From Thermomonas fusca DSM 15424 (GTDB taxonomy: Bacteria > Pseudomonadota > Gammaproteobacteria > Xanthomonadales > Xanthomonadaceae): a stretch of 64,000 nucleotides of DNA. Positions 1 to 10,000 of this stretch are shown here, one piece after another (positions within the stretch are counted from its first letter, which is position 1; every line of letters starts with the position of its first letter). Below the pieces are notes generated by a model. It was not told the DNA's origin and ran no database searches. It worked only from the letters and a program-made list of their open reading frames with translations. Both the position numbers and the translations under genes were made by a program. Location of the stretch: assembly GCF_000423885.1 (NCBI RefSeq), contig NZ_AUIV01000007.1, positions 1 through 64,000 on the forward strand, read 5' to 3'.

Positions 1-318
1 TTGCTGGCCGTCCTGCCGACCGCCATCGCGTCGGATGCGGTGCTGTGCACCGACGGCAGCGCCATGTTGGCAAGTGCGGCAAGGGATCTGGGAATTGAGC
101 ACCACGCCCTGAACACCTTGCGCGGCGAGCGCAAGCGAGGTGCGTGGCATGTCCAGAATGTCAATGCGCACCACAGCCGACTGAAGGGCTGGATGGCCCG
201 ATTCCGGGGCGTGGCGACGTCCTATCTGCCGAACTACCTGGGGTGGTTCCGGGCACTGGAGCGGAATGCCCAAGTCGGCGCAGGACCCGCGTCATTGCTC
301 AGGTTGGCGATGACATGA
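1..318 (+). mobile_element. IS1595-family (ISXO2-like) transposase, C-terminal part
   Basis: The reading frame is already open at the first base, so only about the last 105 residues of the protein are visible. They match the end of the ISXO2-like DDE transposase domain: a TDGS segment carrying a catalytic Asp, then a VQNVNAHHSRLKGW stretch and a YLPNYLGWFR tail, all typical of IS1595-family enzymes. The enzyme would cut and join the ends of its insertion sequence. The stop is at 316-318. I could not identify the right terminal inverted repeat between this stop and the next gene. It marks the left visible end of the metal-resistance and defence island and probably truncated the gene remnant that follows. 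Whether the complete element lies to the left cannot be seen. Confidence 0.75.
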
Positions 319-351
319 CCTCCATGTCCACAATCAACGCGAACAGCGCCA

Positions 352-501
352 ATGGAATTGTTCTGCGAGGACGATGAAGTGACGCGCGCCTTGGAGGTTT
401 TCCAGCGCGTCGGACGCACCGGGCAGATCGAAGCAGGGTGGGTCTATATCAGCAATGTCGAGCAGGCCATCGCCATCGGTGGTGTCAGGCAGGAGTCCTG
501 A
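352..501 (+). pseudogene. Remnant resembling the C-terminal end of a PII-like protein
   Basis: This 49-residue stretch runs in frame with the transposase frame but after its stop, and has no Shine-Dalgarno sequence before the first ATG at 352. The part RTGQIEAGWVYISNVEQAI resembles the TGxxGxGxxYV segment near the end of PII signalling proteins. PII-like genes do occur in heavy-metal efflux operons. Its stop codon lies one base before the start of the cation diffusion facilitator gene, as expected for the last part of an upstream operon gene. I infer that an insertion removed its 5' part. The family assignment is tentative because the fragment is short. Confidence 0.4.
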
Positions 502-502
502 A

Positions 503-1396
503 ATGGCGGAAGGCCACGAGCACGTCAGCGAGATCAAGTACGAGAAGCCGTTGTGGTGGGCCTTCGGGCTCACTAGCGTCTTCCTCATCGCCGAAGTCAT
601 CGGCGGCTTGATCACCAACAGTCTGGCCTTGTTGTCGGATGCGGCGCACATGGGGACGGATGTCATCGCACTGGCCATCTCGTTGTTCGCTGTGCGCATG
701 AGTCGCAAGCCACCGGATGCCAAGCGCACGTATGGCTTTGCGCGCATGGAAGCCATCGGCGCTCTGGTGAACGGAGGGATGCTGTTCCTCGTGGCGGGTT
801 ACATCCTTTGGGAGGCTGTCGGACGATTCCGGCAGCCTCCCGAGGTTTCATCTACTGGAATGCTGGTAATAGCGGCGCTCGGCCTGGTGGTGAACCTGAT
901 CTCCATGCGTTTGCTGAAGGCAGGCAGCGGCGACAGCTTGAACGTCAAGGGTGCGTACCTTGAGGTCTGGGCTGACATGCTTGGCTCGGTCGGCGTGATT
1001 GGTGGCGCAATCATCATCATGCTGACCGGGTGGACCTTGGCCGACCCGATCATTGCGGTCCTGATAGGCCTCTGGGTACTGCCCCGCACCTGGACGCTGC
1101 TGCGTGCTGCAGGCGGCGTGCTCATGCAGAGCGTGCCGGCGGGGATGGATCTCGACAAAGTGCGCGACATGATGCTGGCGCACCCAGGTGTTGCAAAGGT
1201 TCACGACCTGCACGTCTGGGCGCTTGGATCCAAGGAACCCGTGTTGACTGCGCACATCATCCTGGCCGACGAAACTCAACCGCCCGACGTGGTGCGGCAG
1301 TCGTTGGCTACGGCGCTGACAGCAGCATTCGATATCGAACACGCCACGTTGCAGGTAGACGCAGCCTCGGCGGTTGAAGGTCCCACACATGCGTGA
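503..1396 (+). CDS. Cation diffusion facilitator, CzcD-like zinc/cadmium/cobalt exporter
   Basis: A 297-residue inner-membrane transporter that exchanges a divalent metal ion from the cytoplasm for protons. About six hydrophobic segments are seen between residues 16 and 205, followed by a cytoplasmic ferredoxin-like domain (about 215-290). The TM2 metal site is visible as D46-A-A-H49-M-G-T-D53. In TM5 the usual H...D pair reads E154...D158, so a Glu replaces the canonical His, which may alter metal preference. I chose ATG 503 because AGGAG sits seven bases upstream; an in-frame ATG at 455 would overlap the preceding remnant. It stands 128 bases before the P-type ATPase gene and probably forms part of one zinc/cadmium resistance module. 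Substrate is inferred, not shown. Confidence 0.9.
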   Translation: MAEGHEHVSEIKYEKPLWWAFGLTSVFLIAEVIGGLITNSLALLSDAAHMGTDVIALAISLFAVRMSRKPPDAKRTYGFARMEAIGALVNGGMLFLVAGYILWEAVGRFRQPPEVSSTGMLVIAALGLVVNLISMRLLKAGSGDSLNVKGAYLEVWADMLGSVGVIGGAIIIMLTGWTLADPIIAVLIGLWVLPRTWTLLRAAGGVLMQSVPAGMDLDKVRDMMLAHPGVAKVHDLHVWALGSKEPVLTAHIILADETQPPDVVRQSLATALTAAFDIEHATLQVDAASAVEGPTHA

Positions 1397-1524
1397 ACGG
1401 CCCGCCTTGGGAATCACAGCTTGAATAGCCGTCGGGTTCGCCGATGTTTGGAGCTGCGAGCTAATTATTTTTACATGCCGCTCAAGTGCATCAACGTTCA
1501 ACAGAATAGTTTTCGGAGAAGTTT

Positions 1525-3759
1525 GTGAGTACAAGTGAAGTTGACGATGCGGGCGCCACCGGTGCGCACACGGACAAAGACCATTGTTGTGATTCTGGTC
1601 CGCCACCGGCACCAGCTCAAACGGCGGCGGCGGCAGGCAAGGGGACGGCGTTCCGCATCGACACCATGGATTGCGCTGCGGAGGAAAGCGAAATTCGCCG
1701 CGCTCTGGCGCCTGTGGCCGGGGTGCGCGGGCTTACTTTTCAGTTGGGCGCACGCATCGTCACCATCGACGCCCCGGAAGCGTTGATACCCGAGGCGTTG
1801 CTGGCGATCCGTAAAGCCGGGTTCGATCCCCAACCGGTTGCAAACGATGGCCCAGCTCCGGGCGCAATTGCACCTGTCTCCCGAGGACTGTGGCGTCTAG
1901 GATTTGGCTTGGCGCTTGCCATCGCTGCGGAATTGCTCGCCTTTTTCGCCCCGGAAACGTTGGCGTTCAAAGTCCTGGGCATGGCGTTGGCCGCCGCCGC
2001 CATCGGTCTGGCCGGCCTCTCGACGTACAAGAAAGGCCTGGCCGCGCTGCGTCGCGGACAGTTCAACATCAATGCATTGATGGCAGTGGCGGTTACCGGG
2101 GCATTCCTGATTGGTCAATGGCCCGAGGCGGCCATGGTAATGGCGCTTTACGCGATTGCCGAACTAATCGAGGGCCGGGCACTTGATCGCGCACGCAACG
2201 CCATCAAGAGCTTGCTCGATCTCGCCCCCGACACCGCGGAGGTACGTGAGGCCGGGGGCGACTGGAAGGAAATCGCCGCGACCGAGGTTGCTCTGGAAAC
2301 GATCGTCCGGGTCAAGCCGGGCGCACGTGTACCGTTGGACGGCGTCATCACCGCGGGCAACACCGCGATCAATCAGGCACCCGTCACCGGAGAAAGCATT
2401 CCCGTCGACAAGGCACCGGGCGACCCCGTGTTCGCCGGGACGATCAACGACACCGGCATGATCGAGATGCGGGTTACCGCAGCCGCCAACAATACAACCC
2501 TGGCGCGCATCATCGATGCAGTCGAAAAAGCGCAGGGTAGCCGTGCCCCTACGCAGCAGTTTGTCGACCGGTTCGCCGCGATCTATACACCGGCGATCTT
2601 TGCCCTGGCTGTCGCGGTGGCCCTGCTCACGCCGTGGCTGATGGACTGGACATGGTCGCAGTCGTTGTACAAGGCGCTGGTGCTGCTTGTGATCGCGTGT
2701 CCGTGCGCATTGGTGATCGCGACACCCGTGACCGTGGTCAGCGGTCTCGCCGCTGCAGCGCGGCGCGGCATCCTCATCAAGGGCGGTATCTATCTGGAGG
2801 GTGCCCACAAGCTCAAGGCGATCGCGCTCGACAAGACCGGCACGATCACCGAAGGCAAACCCAAACTAGTCGCGACCGAGACATTGGCGAAAGAAGTGTC
2901 TGAGGAATCGGTCCTGCGTTGGGCAGCCGTTCTCGCCGGGCAATCGGATCATCCCGTGTCCAAGGCCATCGCTCAGGGATTGGCCAAGGGCGAGGGCGAT
3001 GTGCAGGAATTCACCGCGTTGCCCGGACGTGGCGTCCGCGCCACGGTCGATGGTCAGACACTCGTCTTAGGCAACCATCGGCTGATCGAAGAGCGCAATC
3101 AGTGCAGCCCGGATATCGAGGCGCGGCTCGCGGTGCATGAAGCGGAGGGACGTTCTGTCACGCTGCTGGCGTCGGAAACCCGGGTCTTGGCGATCTTCGC
3201 CGTGGCCGACACGATCAAGGACAGTTCGCGCGAGGCGCTCACTGAACTGCATGCGCTGGGTGTGTCGTCGGTGATGCTGACCGGCGACAACACGTCCACC
3301 GCCAAGAGCATCGCGCGCCAGGCCGGCATTGATGACGCCCGGGGCGATCTGCTTCCCGAGGATAAGCTGACCGCCATCGAGGAAATGCAGAAGCGCTACG
3401 GCCTAACTGCGATGACCGGAGACGGCATCAACGATGCGCCCGCGCTGGCGCGGTCAGACATGGGTTTCGCCATGGGAGGCGCGGGGACCGACACTGCCAT
3501 GGAAGCGGCCGACGTCGTCATCATGAATGACGATCTGCGACGCATTCCCGAAACAATCCGGCTGTCGCGGCGTACTCGGACCGTTCTGTTGCAGAACATC
3601 GTGCTGGCGCTTGGCGTCAAATCCGTGTTCCTGGTGCTTGCCATCTTCGGAAGCGCCACCATGTGGATGGCGATCTTTGCCGATATGGGAGCTAGCCTGC
3701 TGGTGATCTTCAACGGCTTGCGTTTGTTGCGGTCTGGTGCCAAGGACCTCGGGAAATGA
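1525..3759 (+). CDS. zntA: P1B-type ATPase exporting Zn/Cd/Pb (ZntA/CadA-like)
   Basis: A 744-residue heavy-metal ATPase of the inner membrane. The N-terminus has a His/Cys cluster (HTDKDHCC, about residues 15-22) and one ferredoxin-like metal-binding domain with a DCAAEE signature (about 49-54). Two N-terminal helix pairs follow, then the actuator domain with TGES, the CPC ion-pathway motif at residues 392-394, the phosphorylated Asp in DKTGT at 436, the DHPV nucleotide-binding HP motif, and the hinge GDGIND at 632-637. Together with CPC and the DCxxEE-type domain this points to divalent Zn, Cd or Pb rather than copper. The start is GTG 1525, with GGAGAAG just upstream. No MerR- or ArsR-type regulator for it is present in the window. 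Confidence 0.93.
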   Translation: MSTSEVDDAGATGAHTDKDHCCDSGPPPAPAQTAAAAGKGTAFRIDTMDCAAEESEIRRALAPVAGVRGLTFQLGARIVTIDAPEALIPEALLAIRKAGFDPQPVANDGPAPGAIAPVSRGLWRLGFGLALAIAAELLAFFAPETLAFKVLGMALAAAAIGLAGLSTYKKGLAALRRGQFNINALMAVAVTGAFLIGQWPEAAMVMALYAIAELIEGRALDRARNAIKSLLDLAPDTAEVREAGGDWKEIAATEVALETIVRVKPGARVPLDGVITAGNTAINQAPVTGESIPVDKAPGDPVFAGTINDTGMIEMRVTAAANNTTLARIIDAVEKAQGSRAPTQQFVDRFAAIYTPAIFALAVAVALLTPWLMDWTWSQSLYKALVLLVIACPCALVIATPVTVVSGLAAAARRGILIKGGIYLEGAHKLKAIALDKTGTITEGKPKLVATETLAKEVSEESVLRWAAVLAGQSDHPVSKAIAQGLAKGEGDVQEFTALPGRGVRATVDGQTLVLGNHRLIEERNQCSPDIEARLAVHEAEGRSVTLLASETRVLAIFAVADTIKDSSREALTELHALGVSSVMLTGDNTSTAKSIARQAGIDDARGDLLPEDKLTAIEEMQKRYGLTAMTGDGINDAPALARSDMGFAMGGAGTDTAMEAADVVIMNDDLRRIPETIRLSRRTRTVLLQNIVLALGVKSVFLVLAIFGSATMWMAIFADMGASLLVIFNGLRLLRSGAKDLGK

Positions 3760-3828
3760 AGACTCGGTCGGGCTGCCTGACAGACCATTATTTTGGAGCG
3801 GCTGTCCGACTGGAGTAGGATCTCCCTC

Positions 3829-4209
3829 ATGATCCACAGAGCCCGCCACCGCTTACGTATCGCCCTTGTGGTGGTCTTGTGCCTGCTGTTCCAGCAGGTC
3901 GCCTTGGCGGCGTATATCTGCCCATTGGAGCAGATGCCGCCGGAGAAGGCCGCGATGGTCGAGCACTGCGCCGAGATGGGCATGCAACCGGATCAGGACA
4001 ATCCAGCCCTGTGCGAGAAGCACTGTGTCCCGGATCTGACGACCGCCGCAGACCACGTTCAGTTATCCGTGCCGGCGTTGATATTGCCGCCGCTGGCCTT
4101 TGCCCCCGTCTTGGCGACACCGGTGACTCAGGTCGCATTACAAACGGAGATTCCGATCGCCCGATCGGATCCACCGCCTCGACTGCGTTTCTGTAGTCTT
4201 CTGATCTAG
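3829..4209 (+). CDS. Small exported Cys/His/Met-rich protein, possible periplasmic metal binder
   Basis: A 126-residue protein I cannot assign to a named family. It opens with a basic stretch and a clear signal peptide (about residues 8-28, ending ALAA), so it should be periplasmic. The mature part has a dense patch of possible soft-metal ligands between residues 30 and 70: Cys, Met, His-Cys, Met-Gly-Met and Cys-x-x-His-Cys. A Pro-rich, weakly hydrophobic tail follows. ATG 3829 was preferred over an in-frame ATG at 3793 because AGTAGGA lies eight bases upstream and the signal peptide then begins properly. Small exported proteins of this kind often precede copper or zinc RND pumps, and it lies directly upstream of the Cus-like operon, which suggests a metal-resistance role (inference). 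Confidence 0.65.
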   Translation: MIHRARHRLRIALVVVLCLLFQQVALAAYICPLEQMPPEKAAMVEHCAEMGMQPDQDNPALCEKHCVPDLTTAADHVQLSVPALILPPLAFAPVLATPVTQVALQTEIPIARSDPPPRLRFCSLLI

Positions 4210-4245
4210 CCCCCGAATCGACGACGCAATCTCGCGCTGGCGCCA

Positions 4246-5592
4246 ATGCGCTATGTGCTTGTGTTTGTTGATTCGGAGGTTCTATGTCTTCCCGTCTCCT
4301 TGGCGTTGCCCACGCGCGAGCGTTACCGCGTGCCGGTGCTGTGTCTATTGGTCGCCATCTCAGCGATGCCCGGGTTGGTGCTGGCCGCACCCGCCGAGAT
4401 CTCATTGGCCGAAGCCGTTCAGCGCGCCGTTGAGCGTGCCCCGCTGCTCGACGCACGCCGCGCGCAAGTCGAAGCCGCACAGCAGGAAACCCATCGTGCC
4501 GGTGCCTTGCCCGATCCGATGCTGATGGTCGGCATCGACAACCTGCCGGTCACCGGCATGGATGCGTTCAACACGCGCGTCGATGACATGACCATGAAGA
4601 AGATCGGCCTGCGCCAGGAGTTTCCGGCGCGAGCCAAGCGCGCAGCGCAGCGAACCGTGTCGCAGCGCCGGGCCGATGAGGCCGTGGCACAAGCGCAGGC
4701 CGAACAGGTCAACTTGCGACAGGCCGCGGCGAATGCCTGGATCGATCTGTGGGCGGCCCAACGGGAATTGGCGGCGCTGACCTCGCTGCACGAGCAGGCC
4801 CAACTCGCCGCGCGACTGGCGAAGGCGCGCGTGGCCGGTGGCACCGAGCCGGTGGCCGATGCGCTAGCTGCACAGGTGGCGGTGATCGAACTGGACAACC
4901 GCCTCGAAGGCTTGCGCGCGCAATCGCAGGCCGCGCAGGCAGAACTGGCCCGCTGGCTCGGCGAGGACGTCGAGCGCGTGCCGGCCGAGGCCCCGAACTT
5001 CACCTCCTTGCCAGTGCCCGAACCGCAGTTACTCGCTGCGCTGGACCGATTGGCACCTCTGCTCGCTGCGAGCGCGCAAGTGGAAACCGCGGCCGCTGAA
5101 ATTGACGCGGCCCGTGCCGAGCGTCGTTCGGACTGGAACGTCACCGCGTCCTATGGCCAGCGCGCCCCTACCCCCGGTGGGATGCCGCGCAGCGACATGG
5201 TCATGCTTGAGTTCGGCATCGGCCTGCCGCTGTTCCAGCGCAACCGTCAGGACCGCGGCATTGCGGCGCGGGAAGCCCATTACCAAGCCGCTTTGGCAAT
5301 GCGCGAAGGCGTGCGGCGCCAGCAGATGGCGCGTATTCGCGCCGGTATCGCCCAATGGCAGGGCTTCAAGCGGCAAGTGGCGCTGCACGAAGACTCACTC
5401 TTGCCACTGGCACGCGATCGCAATGCCATCACCTTGGCAGCGTATCGCGCGGGTGCACCGTTGCGCCCGTGGCTGGATGCACGCCGTGACGAGCTTGACG
5501 TGCACCTCGCGCACGCCGAACACCTCGCCGAACTCGGCCGCGCCTGGGTGGCGCTGGCCTATCTGCTGCCCAACCAGGAGGCACAGCCATGA
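4246..5592 (+). CDS. cusC: Outer-membrane channel of copper/silver efflux pump (CusC/CzcC-like, TolC family)
   Basis: Encodes the outer-membrane duct of a tripartite heavy-metal pump. After a signal peptide ending LVLAAPAE it shows two long alpha-helical repeats rich in Ala, Gln, Arg and Glu, typical of outer membrane efflux proteins; the mature part is about 410 residues, normal for the family. The gene start is problematic. The only good Shine-Dalgarno/ATG pair (CGGAGG at 4275-4280, ATG 4284) is in another frame. Removing one T at 4323-4324 would join that ATG to the signal peptide in frame. As read, the frame opens at ATG 4246 without a ribosome site; TTG 4300 or 4306 and GTG 4330 are alternatives. 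Its stop overlaps the next start as ATGA. Confidence 0.85.
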   Translation: MRYVLVFVDSEVLCLPVSLALPTRERYRVPVLCLLVAISAMPGLVLAAPAEISLAEAVQRAVERAPLLDARRAQVEAAQQETHRAGALPDPMLMVGIDNLPVTGMDAFNTRVDDMTMKKIGLRQEFPARAKRAAQRTVSQRRADEAVAQAQAEQVNLRQAAANAWIDLWAAQRELAALTSLHEQAQLAARLAKARVAGGTEPVADALAAQVAVIELDNRLEGLRAQSQAAQAELARWLGEDVERVPAEAPNFTSLPVPEPQLLAALDRLAPLLAASAQVETAAAEIDAARAERRSDWNVTASYGQRAPTPGGMPRSDMVMLEFGIGLPLFQRNRQDRGIAAREAHYQAALAMREGVRRQQMARIRAGIAQWQGFKRQVALHEDSLLPLARDRNAITLAAYRAGAPLRPWLDARRDELDVHLAHAEHLAELGRAWVALAYLLPNQEAQP

Positions 5593-7082
5593 ATCGCATC
5601 ACGACCCGTATGACAGAGATCGCAGCCGCCCTCGGCCTGTTGGCGATCGGTGTTGGTGGGGGCTACTGGTGGGGCCAGACGCGACTGCTCTCCAGTGACT
5701 CGTCGACTGCACAGAACGCGCCCGGCCGAGGCGCAACAAACATCGAGCGTCAGGTCCTCTACTGGTACGACCCGATGGTCCCCGACCAGCACTTCGACAA
5801 GCCCGGCAAGTCGCCCTTCATGGACATGCAACTGGTGCCGAAATACGCCGACGCGGTAGCAGCGGGCGGCGTTCGCATCGATCCCGCCCTGCAACAAAGC
5901 GTCGGCATCCGCACGGCTGTGGTGGTAGTGGGGAGTCTCGCCATGCAATTGCGCGTGCCCGCGACGCTGACCTGGGACCTGCGCCGAGAGTCAGTTGTCA
6001 GCACGCCGGTCAATGCGATCGTCTCGCGCGTCTTCATCAAGGCACCGTTCGAGCCGGTGCGCCGGGGTCAAGCGCTGGCGACCGTGCTGGCGCCGGAATG
6101 GAGTAGCGCGATCGCCGAGGCGCAGGCGCTGGCGCAGGCGCAATCGGGCGCGGCACGCAGCCTGCAGGGCGCTGCGCAACAACGCTTGCGCATACTCGGT
6201 GTGCCGGCGGGCGGCAGTCGCGATGGCGGTGTCGTATTGTCTTCGCCGCAATCCGGCGTGGTCAGCGAAGTACTGGTGCGTGAAGGCCAGGCGGTGATGC
6301 CTGGCACGCCACTGTTCCGCGTCAACGGCACTGATACATTGTGGCTGGAAGCGGCGATACCGCAGGCGGGCAGTGCCGGCGTCGGTCCCGGTACGAAGGT
6401 GCAGGCCACCGTCACGGCCGTGCCCGGAAAAATCTTCGACGGCGAAGTCGAGGTGTTGCTGCCGCAGATCGATTCGGCCAGCCTCACGCAACGCGCCCGC
6501 ATCGTATTGCGCAACGAAGGCGGTCAGTTGGTGCCAGGCATGTTCGCCGAGCTGACGCTGCAGGAAGGGGAAGGCGCTGTGCTGCCATTGGTGCCGACCG
6601 AAGCGCTGATCGCCACCGGCACCGACAGTCGTGTGATCGTGGTCGATACGGATGGCAGCTTCCAACCGGTACGTGTCCGCACCGGGCGCAGCAGCGGTGG
6701 TCGCACTGAAGTGCTCGCGGGCCTCAAGGGCGGCGAGCGCATCGTGACGTCGGGGCAGTTCCTGATCGATTCGGAAGCCAGCCTCTCGGGTCTGTTGCAA
6801 CGGCTGGAAGCACCGGCGGCTCTGCAGCCTTCGTCCCTGCCGAACATGGACGAGCCGGCGAAGCAGCCATCGCCGGTTGCGAAGCCCACGCCCAGCGAAC
6901 GCAAGGTCCTGTACTGGTACGACCCGATGGTGCCCAACAAGCACTTCGACAAACCGGGCAAGTCGCCCTTCATGGACATGCAGCTGGTGCCGAAGTACGC
7001 GGATGAGGCAACAGGCGACACGGACGCGATGCAAGGCATGCCCATGGACGACGGCGTGCCGCCCCAGGAGCGGCGGCCATGA
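5589..7082 (+). CDS. cusB: Periplasmic adaptor of copper/silver RND pump (CusB-like) with two heavy-metal-binding domains
   Basis: A 497-residue membrane-fusion protein linking the inner-membrane pump to the outer-membrane channel. It has an N-terminal membrane anchor (about residues 10-30), a heavy-metal-binding domain at 56-87, then barrel-sandwich, alpha-hairpin and beta-barrel adaptor domains (about 100-410), and a second heavy-metal-binding domain at about 439-471. The two copies are nearly identical (YWYDPMVP...KPGKSPFMDMQLVPKYAD). Unlike the usual CPMHP...CGM form they lack Cys and keep the Met residues, suiting Cu(I)/Ag(I). Having one copy at each end is unusual. The start overlaps cusC (ATGA) and the end overlaps cusA, indicating tight translational coupling. 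Confidence 0.9.
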   Translation: MNRITTRMTEIAAALGLLAIGVGGGYWWGQTRLLSSDSSTAQNAPGRGATNIERQVLYWYDPMVPDQHFDKPGKSPFMDMQLVPKYADAVAAGGVRIDPALQQSVGIRTAVVVVGSLAMQLRVPATLTWDLRRESVVSTPVNAIVSRVFIKAPFEPVRRGQALATVLAPEWSSAIAEAQALAQAQSGAARSLQGAAQQRLRILGVPAGGSRDGGVVLSSPQSGVVSEVLVREGQAVMPGTPLFRVNGTDTLWLEAAIPQAGSAGVGPGTKVQATVTAVPGKIFDGEVEVLLPQIDSASLTQRARIVLRNEGGQLVPGMFAELTLQEGEGAVLPLVPTEALIATGTDSRVIVVDTDGSFQPVRVRTGRSSGGRTEVLAGLKGGERIVTSGQFLIDSEASLSGLLQRLEAPAALQPSSLPNMDEPAKQPSPVAKPTPSERKVLYWYDPMVPNKHFDKPGKSPFMDMQLVPKYADEATGDTDAMQGMPMDDGVPPQERRP

Positions 7083-10000
7083 TCGCCCGCCTGATTCGCG
7101 CCTCTATCGCCAACCGCGGGTTGGTGTTGCTGGCGGCGGTGCTGTTGGCCATGTGGGGTATCTGGTCGGTGCTGCGTACACCGCTCGATGCATTGCCGGA
7201 CCTGTCCGACACGCAGGTGATCATCCGCACCGAGTGGTCCGGACAGACGCCGCGTATCATTGAAGATCAGGTCACGTATCCGTTGACTACGACGATGCTG
7301 TCGGTGCCGGGCGTACGTGCGGTGCGCGGGTATTCGTTCTTCGGCGATTCCTTCGTCTACATCCTGTTCGACGACAACACCGATCTCTATTGGGCACGCT
7401 CGCGCGTGCTCGAGTACCTGAGCCAGGTCCGTGACCGCCTGCCGCAAGGCGTGAACCCCGCGCTCGGCCCCGACGCGACCGGGCTGGGCTGGATCTACGA
7501 ATACGCGCTGGTAGATCGGACCGGCGGCCACGACCTCGGCCAGCTGCGTGCGTTGCAGGACTGGTTCCTGCGTTACGAGCTCAAGACCGTGCCGAACGTG
7601 GCCGAGGTCGCGAGTGTCGGCGGCATGGTGCGTGCGTGGCAGATCGTGCCCGATCCGCAGGCGCTGGCGGCGCGTGGAATTACCGTGGCGCAAGTCATCG
7701 ATGCAGTGCAAGCCGCGAACGGCGCCACTGGTGGCTCGGTGATCGAACAGGGCGAAGCGGAGCTGATGGTGCGCAGCGAGGGTTATCTGCATTCGCAGGA
7801 AGATTTCGAACGCGTGCCGATCACTACCAGCGGCGGCGTACCGGTATTGCTGGGCGACGTTGCCGTCGTGCAACGCGGCCCGACCTTCCGCCGCGGTATC
7901 GCCGAACTCGATGGCCAAGGCGAAGTGGCCGGGGGCGTCATCGTGCTGCGCACCGGCAAGGATGCGCTGGCGACCATCGATGAGGTCAAGGCACGGCTGA
8001 AGAAGCTGCAGGCCAGTCTGCCCAAAGGCGTGGAGATCGTGCCGGTCTACGACCGCTCCGACCTGATCAAGCGGGCCGTGCACAACCTCACCGGCAAGCT
8101 CGGCGAGGAATTTCTGGTGGTCGCCTTGGTGTGTGCACTGTTTCTGTGGCACCTGCGATCGGCGCTCGTGGCGGTGATCACGCTGCCGCTGGGCGTACTC
8201 ACTGCCTTCATCGTGATGCACTACCAGGGCATCACCGCTAACCTGCTGTCGTTGGGCGGCATCGCCATCGCCATCGGCGCGATGGTCGATGCGGCGGTGG
8301 TGATGATCGAGAACGCGCACAAGCACCTGGAGCATTACCGCGACACGCACGGCCGCGACGCCGAGGGCGAGGCGCGCTGGCAACTGATGGGCGATTCCGC
8401 CGCCGAAGTCGGGCCGGCGTTATTCGCGAGCCTGCTGGTGATCACGCTATCGTTCATCCCGGTGTTCGCGTTGCAGGCACAGGAAGGCCGTCTGTTCTCG
8501 CCACTGGCCTATACCAAGACGTATGCGATGGCGGCCGCTGCCGGACTCTCGGTGACGCTGATTCCGGTGCTGATGGGTTATCTGATTCGTGGCCATATCC
8601 GCCCCGAATCAGCGAATCCGCTCAACCGCGTGCTGATCGCCGGCTACCGCCCGGTGCTGGACTGGGTGTTGCGGCATCCGCGTCTGACGCTTGGCCTCGG
8701 CGGCGTGTTGCTGCTGCTGACCGTGATTCCGTATGCGCGCATCGGCAGCGAATTCATGCCGCCGCTGGATGAAGGCACGTTGCTGTATATGCCGACCGCC
8801 TTGCCGGGTTTGTCGTCCGGAAAAGCGGGGCAGTTGCTGCAGCTCAGCGATCGGATGATCAAGACCGTGCCCGAGGTCGAACACGTGTTCGGCAAGGCCG
8901 GGCGCGCGGACTCCGCGACCGATCCCGCGCCGATGGAGATGTTCGAAACCACCGTGACGTTCAAGCCACGCGACCAGTGGCGGCCGGGCATGACGCCGGA
9001 AAAGCTGCGTGCCGAGCTTGATGCTGCAGTGAAAGTGCCGGGCCTCACTAACCTGTGGGTACCGCCGATCCGCAACCGCATCGACATGTTGGCCACAGGC
9101 ATCAAGAGCCCGGTCGGCATCAAGGTGTTGGGGCCGGACACCGCTGTGATCGAGCAGCTCAGCGACGAAGTCGAACGCGTGGCGAAGACGGTGCCTGGCG
9201 TGAGTTCGGCACTGTCAGAGCGCATCACCGGCGGGCGCTATGTCGACGTCAAGATTCGACCCGAGATCGCGGCACGTTACGGTTTCAATCAAGCCGAGTT
9301 GCAGCGTTTGATCGGAACAGTGATCGGCGGTGAACCGATCGGCGAGACCATCGAAGGTCGCGAGCGCTATCCGATCGTGCTGCGGTATCCGCGCGAACAA
9401 CGTGACTCGCTCGCCGCACTGGCACAGCTGCCGTTGATTGCACACGGCGGTGCGCAACTCAGCTTGAGCCAGGTTGCCGATATTTCGCTAAGCCCGGGTC
9501 CGCCGATGCTCAAGAGCGAGAACGGACGCCTGGTCGGCTATGTGTTTGTCGATGTCGCCGGACGCGATCTCGGTTCCGTCGTTGCCGACCTGCAACGTGT
9601 TGTGGGCCAGCAGGTGAAGCTGCCGCCCGGCTACGCGATCACCTGGTCTGGCCAATATGAATACCTCGAGCGGGCACTGGATCGCCTGAAGTGGGTGGTG
9701 CCTGCTGCGCTGGCGATCATCTTTTTGCTGATCTATCTGGTGTTTAGAAATGCGGCCGAGGCCGCGATCATCATGCTCAGCCTGCCGCTGGCTTTGGTCG
9801 GCGGGTTGTGGCTGATCTGGGGGCTCGGGCACGCAGTGTCGATCGCGACGATGATCGGCTTCATCGCATTGGCCGGCGTCGCCGCCGAATTCGGCGTGAT
9901 CATGCTGCTGTACCTGCGCCATGAGTGGGAACGTCAGCTGCGTGACAACCCGCACGCTGGTACCGTCGAACTCGACGCGGCGATCCGCGAAGGCGCCGTA

